Of a DNA stretch of 64,000 nucleotides, positions 17,818 to 26,611 are shown piece by piece (position 1 is the first letter of the stretch; each line of letters opens with the position of its first letter). The position numbers and the translations under genes are program-made. This DNA is from Clostridia bacterium (lineage in GTDB: Bacteria; Bacillota; Clostridia; Peptostreptococcales; Anaerovoracaceae), in contig CABJAP010000008.1 of the NCBI GenBank assembly GCA_902363595.1, positions 83,277-147,276 of the forward strand, given 5' to 3'. The notes below the pieces were generated by a model. The model was not told the origin of the DNA. It worked only from the letters and a program-made list of their open reading frames with translations, and made no database searches.

Positions 17818-18960
17818 TCAGGCATGGGTCAGCGCCTGCATCATGGCCCTGGCCAGATCTTTGCGGCAATTGCGCTTCAGTTCCTCTTCATTTTTATATG
17901 TACCGGGATCCGTCTGAAACACATTGGATACTCCCAAATCGTAAATTGGCGATATATCTCCCTTTACGGTTCCCACGACTGCAATTACAGGGACCTGCGC
18001 CTTCTTTGCGCGCCGGGCAATCCCTGCGATCACCTTGCCTCCCAGGCTCTGCCGGTCCAACTGCCCTTCCCCGGTAAAAATAACCCGGCAATCTCTGAGG
18101 GTAGTTTCAAAGTCCAGCAAATCTAAAATTACGCCGATCCCCTGTTTCAGCTCGGCGCCCAGAAAGGCAAAGGCGCCGGCTCCCATTCCTCCGGCCGCTC
18201 CTCCTCCCTTGATCTCGGATACGTCGATTCCCGTCCATTCCTTAATTCGCTGGGCATAGATACGCAGATTCAAATCCAAATCCTTTACCATATCCGGGTC
18301 CGCGCCCTTCTGCGGCGCAAAGACATACGCCGCACCATTGGGCCCGTAGAGAGGATTTTCTATATCGCACATGGCTTCAATCTGAATCCCTTTCAAAAAC
18401 CTGCCGCACTCAGAAGTTTCGATACGGCTGATTTGGTCCAAGGTCCCTCCTGTCGGAAGAAAAAGATTTCCCTGTTCATCATAAAAGCGAACTCCCAGAG
18501 CAGCAGCCATTCCTGCGCCGCCATCGTTGGTGCAGCTGCCGCCCAGTCCCAAAACAATCTTTTTTGCGCCGCCGGATACAGCGGCCTTGATTAACTCGCC
18601 AACCCCATAAGTCGTGGCTGTGGAAGGATTATTTCCTCCCTTTTTTCCAATGGAAAACCCCGAAACAGCCGCCATTTCCACAACGGCCGTTTCTCCAATT
18701 CTTCCATAGCACGCATGCACAGTTTCTCCGAAAGGACCGGTCACCTGCGCTTCTTTTTTTTCGCCGCCAAAGGCATGAAGAAAACAATCCACAGTTCCTT
18801 CCCCGCCGTCGGCGATGGGAACACTGATGATCTGTGCCTGGGGATCATATGCTTTTATGGAAGTTTCCATGATCCGGCAGACTTCAATGGCATCCATGGT
18901 TCCCTTAAAGGAATCCGGCATGATTACATATTTTTCTTTTGTCGGAGCCTTTTTATTCAT
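17818..18960 (-). CDS. Glycerate kinase
   Basis: A 380-residue glycerate kinase of the GarK/GlxK family (glycerate 2-kinase), which phosphorylates D-glycerate with ATP and feeds it into glycolysis. Motifs: IMPDSFKGTMDAIEVC at the N-terminus, PIADGGEGTVDCFLHAFGG, LGLGGSCTNDGGAGMAAALG, and FTGEGQLDRQSLGGKVIAGIA towards the C-terminus. Length is normal. It overlaps the 3' end of the permease gene by 8 bases and is the last of three genes that also encode a secernin-like peptidase. The substrate link between these is not obvious. Confidence 0.93.
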   Translation of the reverse strand: MNKKAPTKEKYVIMPDSFKGTMDAIEVCRIMETSIKAYDPQAQIISVPIADGGEGTVDCFLHAFGGEKKEAQVTGPFGETVHACYGRIGETAVVEMAAVSGFSIGKKGGNNPSTATTYGVGELIKAAVSGGAKKIVLGLGGSCTNDGGAGMAAALGVRFYDEQGNLFLPTGGTLDQISRIETSECGRFLKGIQIEAMCDIENPLYGPNGAAYVFAPQKGADPDMVKDLDLNLRIYAQRIKEWTGIDVSEIKGGGAAGGMGAGAFAFLGAELKQGIGVILDLLDFETTLRDCRVIFTGEGQLDRQSLGGKVIAGIARRAKKAQVPVIAVVGTVKGDISPIYDLGVSNVFQTDPGTYKNEEELKRNCRKDLARAMMQALTHA

Positions 18961-20545
18961 TCTTTCCTTCCTTTAATTCCAGCTTTTTATACATTACTCC
19001 AAAGACAACTGCCGCCGCCGCACAGATCACAGCCGCTGCCGTAATCAGCAGCATGAATGTTTGAAAGATCGTTTCCATCCCGTAAACCTCCGTATAATAT
19101 TGGGGATCCTCATATCCGGGCAGGAATAATCTCCCGATAATCATCAGCACGGACAATAACCCAAAGGCAAAGGATAATCGCTTCGTATCCCCTACTGCCA
19201 GCTTTGTGCGGCTGTTGATGGGATATTTCTGAGGATCGTTTTTATAAAGTCCGCCGTAGGCCCGCTTAAAGATGATATAGGCGATCGGCCCGCTGATCAT
19301 CCCCAGCAGCCCCAGGACAAAATAGTCGGCGCCGTTGATATACAGAGCGATGAAAGCTACGATTACCGGGATCGCGCAGAAGATATCGGTACCCACTTTT
19401 CCCAGACGAATCTTATAGCGTCTGGGCAGGTCCGGCTCTGTGCGCCGCAGCACAATCTGGGAAATCATAATCAAGGAATAGAGTCCCAGGTTGAACAGGG
19501 CAACGATCGTCACCAGAATGTCAAAGTTAAAGGCGCATAAAACCATCGAAACAATCGAAAGGCTGAGAATGGCCACATAAGGAACACCGTGTTTTTTATC
19601 GCATTTGGTCAATGCTTTGGGAGCCAGGTTATCCTCTGCCATTACGAAAAATCCCCTTGCTCCGGAAGCCAGATAAACGTTGAACATGGAAATGTTTGAA
19701 ATAAATGCCACCAGCATAAAGGCCACACCGAATGCGGGAGCGTACTGCATCGCTACGTTGACATAAGAAACGCCGTCAGAACCCCAGCTTTCCCACTGTC
19801 CCACTGAACCGAGGGAAGCGATGGTGGGCAGCACATAAGTTCCGATAATCAGCGGCAGCGCAATGATAATGGCTTTGGGAATGATCTGAGGATTTTCCAA
19901 TTCGCCTGCCAGGCTGGACATGGATTCATAACCGGCATACATCCACATACCGATCGCAATGCTGGACCCGATGCTGCCAATAGCCGTCTGTCCAGTGGCA
20001 ATCACCGGTTCAAAGGGATTTTGAGAAAAATTTATAAATCCGATAATTGCTATGCCCGCAAAGGCAACCAGAATCGCCCCGGAAATAATAGAGCTGACAA
20101 TGGCCACATCCTTAACTCCGCGTAAATTTATCCAGGTGAAAATTCCAATGATGATCACCTTGCAGATATAGCTTTGAAAATGGTTCATTCCTATGTAAGA
20201 GGACAGATAATCCGTAGCTAAAACAACAAATACCGCCACATTAATGTAGATGCCGATATTTTTCAGCCAGCCGATCTGAAATCCCCAGAACTCTCCAAGG
20301 GCCCGCTGAACCCATCTGTAAAATCCGCATTCATCGGGAATGGCCGATCCCAGCTCGCAGGAAGCCAGTGCGATGGGGAATGCCCATACAAGGGGGAGCA
20401 CCAAAAGCATGATGATTGTCATACCCGGCCCTGACGCCGAAATCATATCTTCGATTCCGTAAGCTCCGGCCGCGGTCATGGCATAGATCATCCCAACAAT
20501 TCCGATTACCCCTACTTTATGTTGTTTCAATCCATTGCTGCTCAT
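18953..20545 (-). CDS. APC family amino acid permease
   Basis: A 530-residue transporter of the amino acid-polyamine-organocation superfamily with 12 or more hydrophobic segments. The N-terminal GVIGIVGMIYAMTAAGAYGIEDMISASGPG is replaced here in part by the family's first-helix glycine motif, and WAFPIALASCELGSAIPDECGFYRW is typical of helix 2. The substrate cannot be read from the sequence; the neighbours (a C69 family peptidase upstream and glycerate kinase downstream) suggest peptide or amino-acid-derived compounds. The ATG overlaps the stop of the peptidase gene in an ATGA arrangement, which implies translational coupling. Confidence 0.9.
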   Translation of the reverse strand: MSSNGLKQHKVGVIGIVGMIYAMTAAGAYGIEDMISASGPGMTIIMLLVLPLVWAFPIALASCELGSAIPDECGFYRWVQRALGEFWGFQIGWLKNIGIYINVAVFVVLATDYLSSYIGMNHFQSYICKVIIIGIFTWINLRGVKDVAIVSSIISGAILVAFAGIAIIGFINFSQNPFEPVIATGQTAIGSIGSSIAIGMWMYAGYESMSSLAGELENPQIIPKAIIIALPLIIGTYVLPTIASLGSVGQWESWGSDGVSYVNVAMQYAPAFGVAFMLVAFISNISMFNVYLASGARGFFVMAEDNLAPKALTKCDKKHGVPYVAILSLSIVSMVLCAFNFDILVTIVALFNLGLYSLIMISQIVLRRTEPDLPRRYKIRLGKVGTDIFCAIPVIVAFIALYINGADYFVLGLLGMISGPIAYIIFKRAYGGLYKNDPQKYPINSRTKLAVGDTKRLSFAFGLLSVLMIIGRLFLPGYEDPQYYTEVYGMETIFQTFMLLITAAAVICAAAAVVFGVMYKKLELKEGKNE

Positions 20546-21948
20546 TTTCCTATCCTTTCTATCAAGCTCTGATCATACGGCATGTTGCATCCTGCCGCTG
20601 AGTCCCGGAAGTAATCCAACATCAGATAGTTGATTCTAGTCTGCGCCAGCCGGCCTTTAATTTTTTTCGTCAGCTCTCTGGCAGATTCCAGACTTCGCGT
20701 AAAGGCTTCTTGCGATAGCTCTTTCAGCTTTTCTTTGTTGCCATCAAATTCTTTTTTCGCGCTCTCCACCTGCAGAATGAATTCCTCTTCCATGGGATTA
20801 AAGACTTCTCTTGCCATGGGAGCAAAGTCATCGTAGCTGAGCGCGATATACCGTTCCAGCTCTGTAAAGGTCCACCAAGGGCTGTCAGGATTGTACATTC
20901 CATCGGCATCCGCCAGTTCCTGGGGGATCCATCCGATATTAAACTTGGGCGTAAAGATTGAGCAGCACGGCGGTGCCATACTTCCCCAATAAACAAATTT
21001 AAAGGGATCGGCAGCATCCTTATCCAATGAGCAGACCACGCTTGCCGCTGACGCGCATCCATTCATGCCTCCCGGATGGCAGCAGATCGTCGGCATCTTA
21101 GAGGTGGCGATGTCGTATGGAAGGGGTTTTCTGTAAGAAAGATCGTAATGATCCCTCAGATTATTCATCATCATTTTCACAGTAAACGGCTCTCTGCCCG
21201 TCATCAGCTCTTCTTGCCGGATATATCGAAAATATGCTTCACCATCTTCATAGTCGCAGTCTGAGATGGAAAAAGTCTGGCTGATGTTGATCCGATCTTC
21301 TTTCCTGCACCAGCCTTTCTTGGATGCCTCTTCAATCACCTGGCTTCCAATCATCTGGTAGTCGTCCGTCAAGGCATAGATATTTCCGATATGTCCCACA
21401 TGGTCGATTTTTTTAGCGGCCCACATCCGCTGGCAAGATTCGAAGATGTACGCCTCTTCATAGTCGGCGATAATATAATTGGCGTTGAAATACTGAGGCC
21501 GGATCAAAGGATCTCCCCCTGTTCCGTAGGTTTCCAGCAGCCTGCCGATAATTTCCACAGCCTTTGCCGCGCTGTCGGCCCGCTCCAGAGCCAGTCTGAG
21601 CATGTCCATGCCAATAAGACCCCACTGACGTTCGGGAGTTTCTCTGCCTGTAACCGCCTCATTGCCGATGATTACTCCATGCTCATTGATCCCGTGTTCA
21701 AATCCAAAGATGTTATATGGCCTGGAACCGATGTATCCAAAGGTATGCTCCACCTGGGGAATTTTGATGTAGGTGCATTGTACCATTTCGCCCGGCTGAT
21801 GATCGGCAGGAGGATAATATTCCAATGGCTGGGATTCATTGACCGGACGGTCGCTGTTTTTGCCAAAGATAATATCTCCCTGTTTCGTGGCACTTTGAAG
21901 CGCGATCAACGTGGAGCATGATCGGCTGGTGCCGGCGTTCTTTTTCAT
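20542..21948 (-). CDS. C69 family peptidase, secernin-like
   Basis: A 468-residue N-terminal nucleophile hydrolase of peptidase family C69. The segment SCSTLIALQSATKQG followed by IIFGKNSDRPVNESQPLEYYPPA closely resembles secernins and dipeptidase DipA. The likely nucleophile is Cys11, which requires removal of the first ten residues. HGINEHGVIIGNEAV and GSRPYNIFGFEHG are further family features. There is no signal peptide, so it should act in the cytoplasm. It is the first gene of an operon with an APC permease and a glycerate kinase. A TATAAT at 22024-22019 on the minus strand may be its -10 box. The substrate is unknown; secernin-like proteins may be amidases rather than true dipeptidases. 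Confidence 0.88.
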   Translation of the reverse strand: MKKNAGTSRSCSTLIALQSATKQGDIIFGKNSDRPVNESQPLEYYPPADHQPGEMVQCTYIKIPQVEHTFGYIGSRPYNIFGFEHGINEHGVIIGNEAVTGRETPERQWGLIGMDMLRLALERADSAAKAVEIIGRLLETYGTGGDPLIRPQYFNANYIIADYEEAYIFESCQRMWAAKKIDHVGHIGNIYALTDDYQMIGSQVIEEASKKGWCRKEDRINISQTFSISDCDYEDGEAYFRYIRQEELMTGREPFTVKMMMNNLRDHYDLSYRKPLPYDIATSKMPTICCHPGGMNGCASAASVVCSLDKDAADPFKFVYWGSMAPPCCSIFTPKFNIGWIPQELADADGMYNPDSPWWTFTELERYIALSYDDFAPMAREVFNPMEEEFILQVESAKKEFDGNKEKLKELSQEAFTRSLESARELTKKIKGRLAQTRINYLMLDYFRDSAAGCNMPYDQSLIERIGK

Positions 21949-22134
21949 TTCCTTACCTCCGTTTGTAGAAACCGCTGTCTGCGGACTTCTCGCTTTTCCA
22001 TGAACTTATTTTAAAACCATTATACAAATCCAGGCAACAAATAGAAATGGGCACATGACTAAAAATAACGCCGCTTTTTTGTTATACATACCAAACATCA
22101 AATTATGTTTTATAAAAGCCAATGAGCGGATCGT

Positions 22135-22671
22135 CTAATCACACTTTCTAAAGTACAGCTCTGTATAACAGACCTTACCATGGCTCTGCTCTGACTTCAT
22201 CAAGCTGATTCCGTACACCTGCTGACCGATCTGGGGCAATTGTCGGTTAAAATCGCTGATATTAAACGCCCCATTCATCACGACTCGTCTCGCCAGTGTG
22301 ATGTGGGGCCGAAACGCTTTTCGGTCCGGCTGAACGCCCCTCTTCTGAAGTTGACCGATTAACCTCCGCTGTATTTCAAAAAGTGTTTGGTTTTCTGTAA
22401 TTCCCAGCCAATAGAGGCCTTCTGCTCCGCGTTGAAACCGTCCAAGCTGGCAAAAATTCAGCTCGAATAACGGGCAGTGAACATCGTCCATTGCACGGCA
22501 TACATCGTATATCCGATCCTCAGGGACTTCGCCCAGAAAGGCTAACGTCAGATGCAGATTCTCAATAGGAGTTAAAGCTCCCTTCCGCATAAATTCTTTC
22601 AGGGCTAAGGCTGTATGCCCTAGTCTATTTTTGGTTTGATCATTAAAATTAATGGCGATAAAAATACGCAT
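22135..22671 (-). CDS. thpR: RNA 2',3'-cyclic phosphodiesterase
   Basis: A 178-residue member of the 2H phosphoesterase superfamily (ThpR/LigT). The two catalytic HxT motifs are HLTLAF (His40) and HITLAR (His123). The N-terminal MRIFIAINF and GALTPIENLHLTLAFLGEV are typical. It hydrolyses 2',3'-cyclic phosphate ends, with a role in RNA repair or turnover. It is the last gene of a three-gene set with two proteins of unknown function; the gap to the next is 8 bases. Confidence 0.93.
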   Translation of the reverse strand: MRIFIAINFNDQTKNRLGHTALALKEFMRKGALTPIENLHLTLAFLGEVPEDRIYDVCRAMDDVHCPLFELNFCQLGRFQRGAEGLYWLGITENQTLFEIQRRLIGQLQKRGVQPDRKAFRPHITLARRVVMNGAFNISDFNRQLPQIGQQVYGISLMKSEQSHGKVCYTELYFRKCD

Positions 22672-22679
22672 GCTCTCTC

Positions 22680-23510
22680 CTATAATCTATGCAGCGTTTG
22701 TTGAATAAGCATTTTTATCCGACGCCGCCTAGTCTTTACATTGTTGGGAAGATTCCCGTCCTCAAAAGGGCTCCCATGTATAAGGCCGAGACAAATGCCT
22801 TCTACAATCATCTCTTTTTGCCTTCTTTCTGTCAGCAGATCCACTTCTGGACAGCACCAGCTTTTAATCTCGTCCTCAATGGATCGAGACAAATCTCTCT
22901 TTTCTGACCGGAACCGATTATAACAAATGCCCGCCAACTGGCGAAACAGCCGATGAATCGGTTCTTCTATATTAATACAACAAGGATAAAAATATATGCT
23001 GATGCTGCTGCTCATGTCAGTTTGAATAATTCGCCAATGGTCCTGCTCCGTTGTATGGCTTTGACCCAGCCGTATAAAGCATGGTCTGTGAAGATCAAAG
23101 ATTTTTTTGTCCAACCCGAATTCTTCATTTAAATAACCCATTGCCTGCCGTATATTCGCCGCCTCTACCTGCTGCCCTTGAGCATGGTAAAATTCCCGGC
23201 TCATAGAAATACCCAGATCGTTTAGCCGCCTCAGGGTTCTCACAGTACCGCACCGAGCCGGCGAATTATGTGCCAGGTAGCGGAGCGCTGCTTGACCTCC
23301 GGAAAAAATTTTATAATGGGGCTCCCCTGTATTGAAAATTAAATCTTCCTTATGAATGGCGATGATCCAATCATAATATATCTGTACAAGCATATCTCTA
23401 TGAACGGAATCCAATGCCATCTGGGCAAAGGCTGCTACTCTTTTCCCGCATTCGGGCAAATCGCCGCATGAGAAGCCTTCAGCCAAAGTCTGCCGATCAA
23501 TTACTGCCAT
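22680..23510 (-). CDS. Conserved-looking protein of unknown function
   Basis: 276 residues from the ATG at 23510, preceded by AAGGAAGGG; a TTG nine codons upstream is possible but lacks a good site. No family recognised. There is no signal peptide or membrane segment. Visible features are several cysteines (GDLPECGKRV, CGTVRTLRR, YFYPCCINIEEP, SWCCPEVD), a SISIYFYPCC strand-rich stretch near the middle, and a basic tail ending KTRRRRIKMLIQQTLHRL. It lies between a 78-residue protein and thpR, 8 bases from thpR, so it may share an operon with an RNA-processing enzyme. I do not assign a function. Confidence 0.75.
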   Translation of the reverse strand: MAVIDRQTLAEGFSCGDLPECGKRVAAFAQMALDSVHRDMLVQIYYDWIIAIHKEDLIFNTGEPHYKIFSGGQAALRYLAHNSPARCGTVRTLRRLNDLGISMSREFYHAQGQQVEAANIRQAMGYLNEEFGLDKKIFDLHRPCFIRLGQSHTTEQDHWRIIQTDMSSSISIYFYPCCINIEEPIHRLFRQLAGICYNRFRSEKRDLSRSIEDEIKSWCCPEVDLLTERRQKEMIVEGICLGLIHGSPFEDGNLPNNVKTRRRRIKMLIQQTLHRL

Positions 23511-23549
23511 GATAACGCCCTTCCTTATTTCAGACAACTAAGTTTCCTG

Positions 23550-23786
23550 CTATGATATCTGTCCAGGCCAGTATTTCCGCAAATCCCGGTAATCTTTCCA
23601 ATTCAGGCCCGTAACTTGCTCAATTATCGACCATTCCATGCCCATCCTTCTCATACGCCGGACGATTGAAATCCTGGCTTCGATCCGTCCCTCCCGATAG
23701 CCTGAGCGAAACGTCTCTTGACGGATCTCTGCAAGCAAAGATTCGATTTTTGTCTGAGGGTTCTTTTTTTGCGGCAACGGTTTCAT
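23550..23786 (-). CDS. Small protein resembling the tail of Rpn/PD-(D/E)XK nucleases
   Basis: A 78-residue basic, helical protein. The pattern SGYREGRIEARISIVRRMRRMG followed by MEWSIIEQVTGLNWKDYRDL recalls the C-terminal tails of Rpn family recombination-promoting nucleases and related transposase-like proteins, where a charged helix is followed by a short helix-turn-helix-like end. No nuclease domain is present, so it would be a detached tail or an independent small DNA-binding protein. ATG with GGGAGC upstream. First gene of the set leading to thpR. The resemblance is by eye. Confidence 0.6.
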   Translation of the reverse strand: MKPLPQKKNPQTKIESLLAEIRQETFRSGYREGRIEARISIVRRMRRMGMEWSIIEQVTGLNWKDYRDLRKYWPGQIS

Positions 23787-23932
23787 CTTTTTATAGCTCC
23801 CTTTCTATGTAATTTTTTTACATTTACATTGTTTTCCATATCATAGCGTATTTAGCTTTTGCTGTCAACCATTATTTTCCATAAAAAATTAATCTTTTTA
23901 ATTATCCTTATCGCATGTTTTCCAAGCTGTGG

Positions 23933-23938
23933 TATAAT
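23933..23938 (+). promoter_or_regulatory. Extended -10 promoter of the membrane protein pair
   Basis: TGGTATAAT at 23930-23938 matches an extended -10 (TGnTATAAT), 25 bases before the start codon at 23963. No good -35 box is seen, as is usual for extended -10 promoters. Confidence 0.55.
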
Positions 23939-23962
23939 AGCTCCAAGGGAAAGGGGATTTTT

Positions 23963-24796
23963 ATGGATTTATCCGTCTATGAGCTTGCAGCTTTCTTTTT
24001 TATATACGGTTTTTTAGGTTGGTGTACGGAGGTTTGTTTTCAGGCCTTGAGCAAGGGCAAACTGGTCAATCGTGGTTTTCTGAACGGTGCCATCTGTCCG
24101 ATTTACGGAGTCGGCGTGACCTGCGTGGTCTGGCTTTTAGAGCCGCTGGCGTCCCATGGATTGGTTTTGTTCTTTGCATCGATTCTGCTCTGCTCGATTT
24201 TAGAATGGATAACCGGCTTTGTCCTGGAAAAACTGTTTCATCAGAAATGGTGGGATTATGCAGATGAGCCCTTTAATATTGGCGGCTACATCTGTCTGCG
24301 GTTTTCCATCATGTGGGGGTTCGCATGCATCTTTGTCGTGTATATCATCCATCCAACCATAGTGAGGCTGGTGGATTGGTTCCCTCATACGTTGGGAATT
24401 GCAGCGCTGTCCGTTCTCGGCGCCGCTTTTTTAACGGATTGTGCCGCAACCATTAAGACCATGATCGGCTTTAACAAAGAATTAAAGCGGATCGATGAAG
24501 GAGCGGCCAAGCTCAAAGAGGTTTCCGATGATATCACCGAGGTTCTTTATGAAGGAGCTGTTATGGCGAAAGAGGAAGCAAAGCGGGCCAGGAAAGAAAC
24601 CGAAGAGCTCAAGGCCAGGATCGCTGCTGAAAAAGACGACATAAAAAATTATAAAAAAGAATTGGAACGAAAGCTTACCTATGGGCAGCGCAGACTGCTG
24701 AACGCATTTCCCGGTGTAAAATCCACCCGGCATATTGAGGCAATGGATGAAATGAAACGCCGGCTTGACGAGTATAGGAAATTAAAGAGGAGATAA
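23963..24796 (+). CDS. Putative ABC transporter permease (PF06541-like)
   Basis: A 277-residue membrane protein that starts MDLSVYELAAFFFIYGFLGWCTEVCF and contains GKLVNRGFLNGAICPIYGVG, both characteristic of the putative ABC-transporter type IV (CmpB) family widespread in Clostridia. About five membrane segments are followed by a highly charged coiled-coil C-terminus (about 190-260). The chosen ATG follows AAGGGGATTTTT; an in-frame start 48 bases upstream lies before the -10 box. Function in this family is not established. The next gene begins 4 bases later, so the two are cotranscribed. Confidence 0.85.
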   Translation: MDLSVYELAAFFFIYGFLGWCTEVCFQALSKGKLVNRGFLNGAICPIYGVGVTCVVWLLEPLASHGLVLFFASILLCSILEWITGFVLEKLFHQKWWDYADEPFNIGGYICLRFSIMWGFACIFVVYIIHPTIVRLVDWFPHTLGIAALSVLGAAFLTDCAATIKTMIGFNKELKRIDEGAAKLKEVSDDITEVLYEGAVMAKEEAKRARKETEELKARIAAEKDDIKNYKKELERKLTYGQRRLLNAFPGVKSTRHIEAMDEMKRRLDEYRKLKRR

Positions 24797-24800
24797 TGAG

Positions 24801-25667
24801 ATGAAAGTATTAAAAGTTATTGTTGCATTGATTATATCGTTCCTGCTTATTTGCACGCAGGGAATTTTGATGGGGGCGTTTGCATGTGACCGTTCCTTTT
24901 CCGCCGATTCGGTGACCAAAGCGATTCAAGAAACGAACTTTACAAAGCAGCTGTACGATCAGGCGGCCGCGTCTAATGAGGCCGCCGATGAAAAGGTCCA
25001 GACTTTTATACAGCAGGCCATGGGCACAGATACCGCAGCCAAAGCCCTTGGAGAATATGCATCGTCCGCAATCAACTCGGTTTTATACGGCGAAAAATAT
25101 GAACAGTTTACTCAGGAGGATTTGGCGCGCATCGCGGAAGACAGCCTGGCGGAACTATCGGGGCAGACCGGGGTAACCATTTCGGAAAGCCAGAAGAAAC
25201 AAGTCCTCAGTTATGTGGATAAAAACGGTCCTGCCATCGTTAAAGAAATCAATGACACGCTGCCGGTGATGAACGATAGCGCTGCGGCAGGCAGCAGCGA
25301 AATGGCAGCGATTTCCCAGGTTCAGTCCTTCCTGGGCACACCCATGAGAGTGGCTTTGTCGGCAGTCTGCCTGATTCTTGGTATTCTCCTCATCGCCCTT
25401 TTCTGGGGAAGCAAGCTGGGATTCATCTGGTGGGCATTCATCAGCTTCATTCTCGGATCGGTATTTGTACTTTTGGGTACTTCCAGTAATTTGCTCAGCA
25501 GCTACATCCAGGAAACAGGCGAAGGCACTACTTTTTCGCTGCTGTTGACCGGAATGTTCACCAAAGGCTTTACCTTTGTGGGTGTGGCCGCCCTTATTTT
25601 GATGGCGGTCCTGGTTGTGATGTGCCTGGTGGGAAGAAGCATCGCAAGAAAACGAGCTGCCGCGTAA
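24801..25667 (+). CDS. Membrane protein of unknown function
   Basis: 288 residues. An N-terminal hydrophobic segment (about 5-27) is followed by a polar, probably extracytoplasmic region of about 150 residues rich in Ala, Asp and Gln. Three further membrane segments follow at about 177-275 and a basic end (RSIARKRAAA). The layout, one helix, a large external domain and three helices, resembles sensor-like or DUF-type envelope proteins, but no family is recognised. AGGAGATAATGAG precedes the ATG. Cotranscribed with the upstream CmpB-like protein. Confidence 0.8.
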   Translation: MKVLKVIVALIISFLLICTQGILMGAFACDRSFSADSVTKAIQETNFTKQLYDQAAASNEAADEKVQTFIQQAMGTDTAAKALGEYASSAINSVLYGEKYEQFTQEDLARIAEDSLAELSGQTGVTISESQKKQVLSYVDKNGPAIVKEINDTLPVMNDSAAAGSSEMAAISQVQSFLGTPMRVALSAVCLILGILLIALFWGSKLGFIWWAFISFILGSVFVLLGTSSNLLSSYIQETGEGTTFSLLLTGMFTKGFTFVGVAALILMAVLVVMCLVGRSIARKRAAA

Positions 25668-25751
25668 GCGTCTGAGCATATTCATTAAAGAAACTTAATA
25701 AAGTTGGACAGCTGCGCCTCCCAAGGCCGAGAGCGCGAACCGAAAAAAGTT

Positions 25752-25800
25752 AAAAGTATCAGAATTTAGCCCAGTGGCATTCAATCCTGATACTTTTTTT
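25752..25800 (+). terminator. Terminator with the GTATCAG stem
   Basis: The arms AAAAGTATCAG and CTGATACTTTT are followed by a T-run. It closes the membrane protein pair. The same arms occur in the terminator at 41531-41585, with the loop differing. Confidence 0.8.
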
Positions 25801-25835
25801 CTCTGTTGTAACCGACGCCCTCCGGTCCAGCGCGT

Positions 25836-25991
25836 GGAAAATTTTTAAAAATTTGAAGTATTTTTACGCAAAGTTGTAGGTTTGCGGACCCTCATATCGA
25901 GGAAACCCTCGCTTGGCTTCTGACAAACGGAGCTGAGAGCCTGCAACCGTTGAAATTTGCGTAAAAAGTAAAATCTTTTTTCAGATTTTCC
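25836..25991 (+). repeat. 156-bp dispersed intergenic element, copy C
   Basis: The copy with the clearest terminal inverted repeats. The left end begins GGAAAATTTTTAAAAA and runs to TTTTTACGCAAAGTTG; the complement of the right end begins GGAAAATCTGAAAAAAG and runs to TTTTTACGCAAATTTC. About 30 of 41 positions agree by eye. The inner part CGAGGAAACCCTCG can form a small hairpin. It sits in a 443-base gap between two convergent genes, after a terminator. The remaining part of the gap holds no recognised feature. Confidence 0.85.
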
Positions 25992-26110
25992 CCAGGAATC
26001 CCACTTCACTGCTTCACCCCGCCGGGGCTTCAAATTCTGATAAACTCCTGTAAAAATTGGCATCTTGCTCTCCAAACCGGCCCTTTTAACCATCCAGGCC
26101 CAGGACTTTC

Positions 26111-26611
26111 TTATCGCGCCTTTCTAACGGGAATCTGTATCTCTGTCAGGTATTCTTCTTCCCGCTCCCTGTTCCAGCATCCGTCGATGGCGCTGTCTCT
26201 GGGCGGTCCCGCCTGCTCATAGCCATGCTCCTTTATCCACGATCTGGCGAATGCATGGGCTCTTCCCAGGTTCCTATATGGACCCTTGTGGAGGACTGAC
26301 ACAACCGTGACCGGCTCCAGCTCTCCAAACTGATACGCCTCGCAGTCTTGCCCAAACCCGGTGACCGCATCGCAAAACCGGTAATGCACCTCCTTATCCC
26401 GGAATTCTCCATCCATGTAGATCAGCACATTATAGTCCGGATCCACCAGCTGAATCTGGGGATTTTCCTTCATCACCCGGTCGGATAAATCCTGAAGAAA
26501 GTTTTCATCTTTCGTAAAGTTAAAAAAGGATTCCAGCGACGGCGCGAAATAGTCTTTATAATAGATAATGCAGCCTGGTATTTTTTTGATCTCTGCTTTA
26601 TAGCTCTCCAT
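26111..26611 (-). CDS. GyrI-like effector-binding domain protein
   Basis: 166 residues from the ATG at 26611, preceded by GGGGAGGTCATCT; the frame is open further upstream but inside the previous gene. The pattern, two similar halves with EPVTVVSVLHKGPYRNLGRAHAFARSWIKEHGY in the second, is that of the GyrI/AraC effector-binding (SOUL-like) fold that binds small hydrophobic molecules. No DNA-binding domain is attached. It overlaps the amidohydrolase gene by 14 bases and is the last gene of the amidohydrolase operon, so it may bind or hydrolyse a compound handled by that pathway. Function inferred only from fold resemblance. Confidence 0.75.
   Translation of the reverse strand: MESYKAEIKKIPGCIIYYKDYFAPSLESFFNFTKDENFLQDLSDRVMKENPQIQLVDPDYNVLIYMDGEFRDKEVHYRFCDAVTGFGQDCEAYQFGELEPVTVVSVLHKGPYRNLGRAHAFARSWIKEHGYEQAGPPRDSAIDGCWNREREEEYLTEIQIPVRKAR

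Noticed and set aside
25845..26093. An 82-codon frame on the minus strand
   Set aside because: It is composed mostly of the dispersed element copy C and lacks a binding site; not a gene.
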